A DNA stretch of 64,000 nt from Dastarcus helophoroides (taxonomy: Eukaryota > Arthropoda > Insecta > Coleoptera > Bothrideridae): contig CM053329.1 in NCBI GenBank assembly GCA_028583605.1, forward strand, positions 14,913,729 through 14,977,728, in the 5' to 3' direction. Made by a program: the position numbers and the translations under genes. Below, piece after piece: positions 60,101 through 64,000 of the stretch. Every line of letters starts with the position of its first letter. Positions within the stretch are counted from its first letter, which is position 1. The notes below the pieces were generated by a model. That model worked only from the letters and a program-made list of their open reading frames with translations. It searched no databases and was not told the origin of the DNA.

Positions 60101-60900
60101 ATCGGTTCAGTAATTAAATCGTAAAAGACCAACAAACAAACGGACAGACACGATAAAATGGGGCCTATTGTGAACCCCGAGTGTCAAAAAACTTCTACAA
60201 CAATTTTCCTCGAAATCGGTGCAGTTATTAACGACGTGAACGACCAGCAAACAAACGGTCAAATTCGATAAAATGAGGCCTATTGTGAACCTCGAGTGTG
60301 TCAAGGAACTTCTGCATCAATTCTAAAAAAAATTCGTCGGAATCGGTTCACTATTTGGACCGTGAAAGCCCAACAAGCAAAGGGGCAGATACAATAAATG
60401 GGGCCTATTGTGAACCCCGACTCTCAAAGACTTCTATACAAAGTTTCGTCGAAATCGGTTGAATAATTAAGCCGTGAAAGACCAACAAACAAACGGACAG
60501 ACACGGCGAAATGGGGCCTATTGTGAACCTGGGGTTTTAAGGAATTTTCATACCAATTTTCGTCGAAATCGGTGCAGTAATTAAGCCGTGAAAGACCAAC
60601 AAATAAACGGACCGACACGATAAAATAGGGCCTATAGTGAACTTCGGACATCAAGGAACTGCTATATCAATTTTTGTCGAAATCGGTTTCAGTAATTGAA
60701 CCGTAAAAGAAAAACAAACAAACGAACTGACACGATAAAATGGAGCCTATTGTGAACCTCGGATTTCAAGGAACTTCTATACCAATTTTCGTCGAAATCG
60801 TCCCAGTCACTGAACCGTGAAAAGCGAACAAACTAACAAACAGGCAAATATTAGTTTCAAAGTATCCAGACCAGTGTTGCTCAATTAAAAGAAACCTAAT
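54160..60900 (+). repeat. ~114-bp satellite, about 59 monomers
   Basis: Monomer word order: GGGGCCTATTGTGAACCTCG, AGTGTCAAGGAACTTCTATA, CCAATTTTCGTCGAAATCGG, TTCAGTAATTAAGCCGTGAA, AGACCAACAAACAAACGGAC, AGACACGATAAAAT. Monomers are more diverged at the left edge (54.2-55.4 kb). At the right, multi-monomer duplications are clear: a ~1046-1048-bp block (59251 and 60299; 59455 and 60501) and a 355-bp three-monomer block (59644 and 59999). A subset carries CAATTCTAAAAAAAA. ORFs of 60-120 codons on both strands follow the monomers and are not genes. Confidence 0.95.
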
Positions 60901-60949
60901 TTTATACATCCGGTTTTAGGGAACTCATACACACCAATTTTCAATTAGG

Positions 60950-62860
60950 ATCAGCTCAGTGCTTCAGCAGTTAAAATGGCTTCAAGGCTCAATTTATTCA
61001 CCTAACAACGCTGCTTCTGGTCTTTGAAACTTTTGAACACTTCGGAAACGTTCGGCTAAAACAGAGCTAAGGCGATGGATCCCGAGAAAAATGTCTATAT
61101 CCGGCCCTAAAATTACCATTCCACTGCCAATGGGAGACAAGTCTGGATTTCCATCGAATTCATTGCGGAATCAAGATGAGTAGAGTTACATATGATTTAT
61201 CTAGACTTCTGACAATTATTCCGCCCACATAACTCCTCGCTAATTATTTACGTTTACTTGGATTTCCACATGTAGTACATCGACATTGAGCCGAGCCGAC
61301 CAACAGTAAATTTAGATAAACTAGTCAATTGCAGCTTTTTAATGGAACTCGCTTGTTAAGCCACCAACTAATGAAAATTCTAGTTATCGTAATGGCGTCT
61401 TAATTGCAATAAACTAAATTGAGACAATTACAATTTAGAGCTCGGTTGAACGCGTACATAACGCCCGATCCAGACGTGTTTACATGTGAACTACTTTCGT
61501 GAAGGATAACAACCTTAATAACGATCTGTAGGTTTCGAAACAAATCGTACATAGAAAGAAAATTGATAAAGATTGGAATTTCCCACAGACCACAAGGCGA
61601 GCGATGATAAAACTTCGACTGTTTGTAAATAAGATGACAGTCGTTCGAAATAAATGTCTACAGATATGACACATTTATCAATATGCAATAAAATGTCGTT
61701 TTTATCTCATCCTCGCCACCAGCGTCGTGGTTTAGTCGACAACAACAAATAAATTCTCATTTTACTTCTTCAAATATTACGTAATTCCTATGGTTCATGC
61801 GTAATTCCATTTGGAATCGCATCCAGAAACCTTTTGACAAAATTAAAAAAAAGTTTTCGTCCCTCCCAAATAAATATAACTATTCGGAGGGAAACTGGAC
61901 TAGACTATGAGTCATTAGTAATCAAACCACCAGTTTTAGTTTTTAGTCAAATCAAAGTAAATTTTGTCCAACTCCGAGTTGAAGTTGTCGTTCGCTAAGA
62001 GCCTGACACATCTGCGGATGTCGTAAAGCTTCCTTTAGCGTTAAAAATAGCTTTTGCCATCTGTGGCGCCAACTATTACACATTCGGTGATTTGGTATGG
62101 CAGCACTGCACTAACGCCTATACCGGCTATAAATATAGGGGCGTCTGTTGCGCTTTTGTTTTTAGCGCGTCTAAATTCAGGATGTTGTAAACAATAAAAC
62201 ATTGTTGAGATTCTATGCTCCAACGCCGGTCAAATTTCCCGCTAAGAATAATCTTGAACTAAGTGGGTCAAGTTGCACTTTATGCTAACAAAAACTAGAT
62301 AAAACTTCTCTATTTACCGGCAAGAAATCATTATGTGTAATTATGAAGTGAAATTACATAATAACATCAAGGTTGCCAGGAAGGTAATATCTGCACAAAG
62401 AATTGAAATTCCATTTAAAACCGGTTTATAAGGTGACGTATTTCAAACGTTTTACCCACATAATTTCATTCATAAAACATTCTAAGATGCAAGAAATGTG
62501 TCAAGTTGCTCAGTAACCCTATATCGCTAAACATTCCTAAACGAACCCATAACCACGAGCGGATTTATCCGCCGATACGACCAAAAAAAAACTAGAAAAT
62601 CAGACCTAAGTATCTCTTGTAATAAGGGAACTGATGGTAACCTAGGTTACAAAACTACGACGACTGCGTTAGACGAGGACGTAGGGCGGAGTTTATAGAT
62701 CCCATCGCAATCGTTAATTCATATGCACTACATACACGCCTGTCCGACAAGTAACCCAACAGAACACCAAAATGATTTTACCACGAAAAAAAATCACAAA
62801 CATAAAAGAAACACCGACCCTCGACCCAACAAACACAGAGAGCAATGCACCAAATGTCAT
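60950..62860. other. Low-copy intronic sequence of the Liprin-alpha locus
   Basis: Non-repetitive sequence between the 114-bp satellite and the Liprin-alpha exon, on the intron side. A TATA-like GGCTATAAATATAGG lies at about 62125-62139 (+), with no supported transcript. No exon resembling Liprin-alpha exon 2 was found here. Confidence 0.5.
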
Positions 62861-62864
62861 CCTC

Positions 62865-62866
62865 AC
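62865..62866 (-). other. Splice donor of Liprin-alpha first coding exon
   Basis: CAG|GTGAGG on the minus strand, phase 0. It fixes the exon end at 62867. Confidence 0.9.
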
Positions 62867-63115
62867 CTGGGGGAGATTGGCCGCGATCTGTCTCTGGAGC
62901 GAATCCCGTTCTTTCTCCACTTCAGACAGCTTGATTTCGGTCTCGCCCAGTCGCTCCTGTGTCTCCCTCAAACTGTCCATCAATTTGTCCCTTTCGTCCA
63001 GCATCGATACCATGAGCTGTTCGAAATTGGCATCTTCCCCGGAGAACTGCGAACTCCTCTGGCTGATGCTGTCCTCCGATATGGTAGGCATCACGTCGCA
63101 CATCATGTTCCACAT
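62867..63115 (-). CDS. Liprin-alpha: Liprin-alpha, first coding exon
   Basis: The exon encodes 83 residues beginning MWNMMCDVMPTISEDS and containing NFEQLMVSMLDERDKLMDSL and EKERDSLQRQIAANLPQ. This is the highly conserved N-terminus of Liprin-alpha (PPFIA/SYD-2), the presynaptic active-zone scaffold that binds LAR-type receptor phosphatases and kinesin-3. Residues from about 30 onward start the long N-terminal coiled coil; the C-terminal SAM domains are not in the window. The exon ends CAG and is followed on the minus strand by GTGAGGATG, a consensus donor, in phase 0, exactly where the family continues with EFA-LTKEL. The start has A at -3; internal Met4/Met5 are alternative starts. The first ORF residues past LPQ in the genomic frame are intron. 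The next exon is not visible to the left within the window, so the gene is partial. Confidence 0.95.
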
Positions 63116-63894
63116 GCTTACTTATTTACAATCGCACCCTTACCGACGAAAAACAATATGTACAATTACATGTAAATCGGTTCTAACCCCACGGAAATGT
63201 ATCTACATTGGTATTAACTGTGTCCGACCGGGTTGGACTCGAACGCACACCGTAAAACGCACTCACTCATTGTCACAAGGCCCGCAATTATAAATAGCGA
63301 CATTTTAAGCCAATATTCACAATGACACACCTACGAATCCCAACCCTCGCCGTGCTAGCTCCGTATACTAACTTCTTAGCTGACATTAGACAGCCATTTT
63401 AATTGTCATGCTCTTGCCGAATGTTTTGTTGCCGGCAGTTTCCTGCAAACCCCGCACCTAGAATACCCACTAACAGATGACAGCACCATACAAGAGTTTT
63501 TTATCTACGAAAATTAGATGTTTTTAAATGATTTTTTAACTACATACGAGTCATTTATCAAATATCACTTATTTTTTGTATTGATCCATTTTATTTTCAG
63601 CGTTGATTCAATAAATTTATTCTCTATCAACAGTATTGTTCCAACTTCATACGTAACCTCGTCTACTGTACGATACAAATGTGATGGCAAGCCAGTGGCG
63701 TAGGCGTTTTATAACTAAGAAATTTAATCGAGTATAAGTCAAATGCGTTAATCAACTCAGAATGCAATTACAAGGTCAGACTACTTTAAATTAACATTCT
63801 GCTTTCGATTATAATGTTATTTTTTTCTTTATATTACTAATTAAGAAACCGTAACTTTAAACCGCTATGGGCTCATCAACTTTCCTTGTGCAAG
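63116..63894. other. 5' region upstream of Liprin-alpha coding start
   Basis: Upstream of the ATG on the minus strand. It presumably holds 5' UTR and either promoter or another intron. A donor-like TCGGTAAGG (minus) lies about 30 bases before the ATG, and a TATTTATAA word (minus) about 175 bases before it. Neither decides the transcript start. No other gene supported. Confidence 0.4.
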
Positions 63895-64000
63895 TTCGTT
63901 CGTTCGTTCGTTCGTTCGTTCGTTCGTTCGTTCGTTCGTTCGTTCGTTCGTTCGTTCGTTCGTTCGTTCGTTCGTTCGTTCGTTCGTTCGTTCGTTCGTT
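63895..64000 (+). repeat. (TTCG)n microsatellite, open at window edge
   Basis: Uninterrupted TTCG tetranucleotide for at least 106 bases, continuing past the window end. The perfect run and edge position make an assembly gap or collapse likely just beyond. Confidence 0.97.

Noticed and set aside
54160..60900. CRISPR-like repeat-spacer pattern
   Set aside because: Eukaryotic satellite with contiguous diverging monomers, no constant repeat with unique spacers, and no cas genes.
62714..62866. Extension of the Liprin-alpha frame beyond residue 83
   Set aside because: A consensus donor CAG|GTGAGG ends the exon exactly where the conserved protein continues in another exon; the residues after LPQ are intron read-through.
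63215..63260. tRNA-like B-box (GTTCGAGTCC on the minus strand)
   Set aside because: The flanking bases do not form a T-stem, and no A-box or acceptor stem is present.
63895..64000. Telomeric repeat at the window edge
   Set aside because: The unit is TTCG, not the insect telomere repeat TTAGG or a known variant.

Overview
The window is eukaryotic and almost certainly from an insect. Coding density is very low, base composition is AT-rich, no operons are visible, and the one gene I recognise with confidence is the first coding exon of Liprin-alpha. That exon lies on the minus strand near the right edge (62867-63115), and its N-terminal peptide and phase-0 splice boundary are typical of arthropod Liprin-alpha. 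I cannot fix the order of insect.

Summing my blocks, roughly 45 of the 64 kb is repetitive. From left to right: a 14-bp minisatellite (1.7-3.4 kb); AT-rich arrays built on a TTTCGACTTTTT-like word, some T-rich and some A-rich on the + strand (3.4-5.8, 15.7-22.8, 24.7-26.4, 28.9-30.9, 33.5-34.1, 37.7-38.1 and 42.3-43.2 kb); a hAT-like transposon shell filled with the same AT-rich material (8.85-11.4 kb); an exact 100-bp tandem repeat (11.5-12.0 kb); a two-type dimeric satellite (13.8-15.4 kb); a purine-strand, G-run array (26.4-28.9 kb); a satellite dense in CACGTG and TGACCTTGA words (34.1-37.6 kb); a ~112-bp array with an inverted outlier (38.6-42.3 kb); a tandem series of large hairpins carrying TCAAGGTCAAAGGTCA (43.9-47.8 kb); a short-unit array (49.8-52.6 kb); a ~114-bp array of about 6.7 kb (54.2-60.9 kb); and a (TTCG)n microsatellite that runs off the right end.

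Scattered through the arrays is one interspersed foldback family (about 5.8, 8.4, 12.5, 15.6, 17.9, 21.7, 29.5, 30.25 and 48.7 kb). Its inner half matches a minimal hammerhead ribozyme: CTGAAGA core, hairpin II, GAAA, a tiny ACGCGT stem III and a CTCT/AGAG stem I, with compensatory changes between copies. I think this is the most interesting system in the window, probably a Penelope-like or related ribozyme-bearing retroelement remnant.

Other gene-like features: an intronless, unrecognised 145-codon gene with its own polyadenylation signal (23047-23484, minus); two candidate plus-strand 3'-terminal exons with acceptor, ORF and AATAAA (13154-13385 and 31384-31963, the second with a TGA-C stop followed by a further open frame); and a broken non-LTR retrotransposon C-terminus (43238-43530, minus). 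I found no Liprin-alpha exon 2 to the left. If the assembly is correct, its first intron exceeds 62.8 kb, consists largely of satellites, and contains these small candidates.
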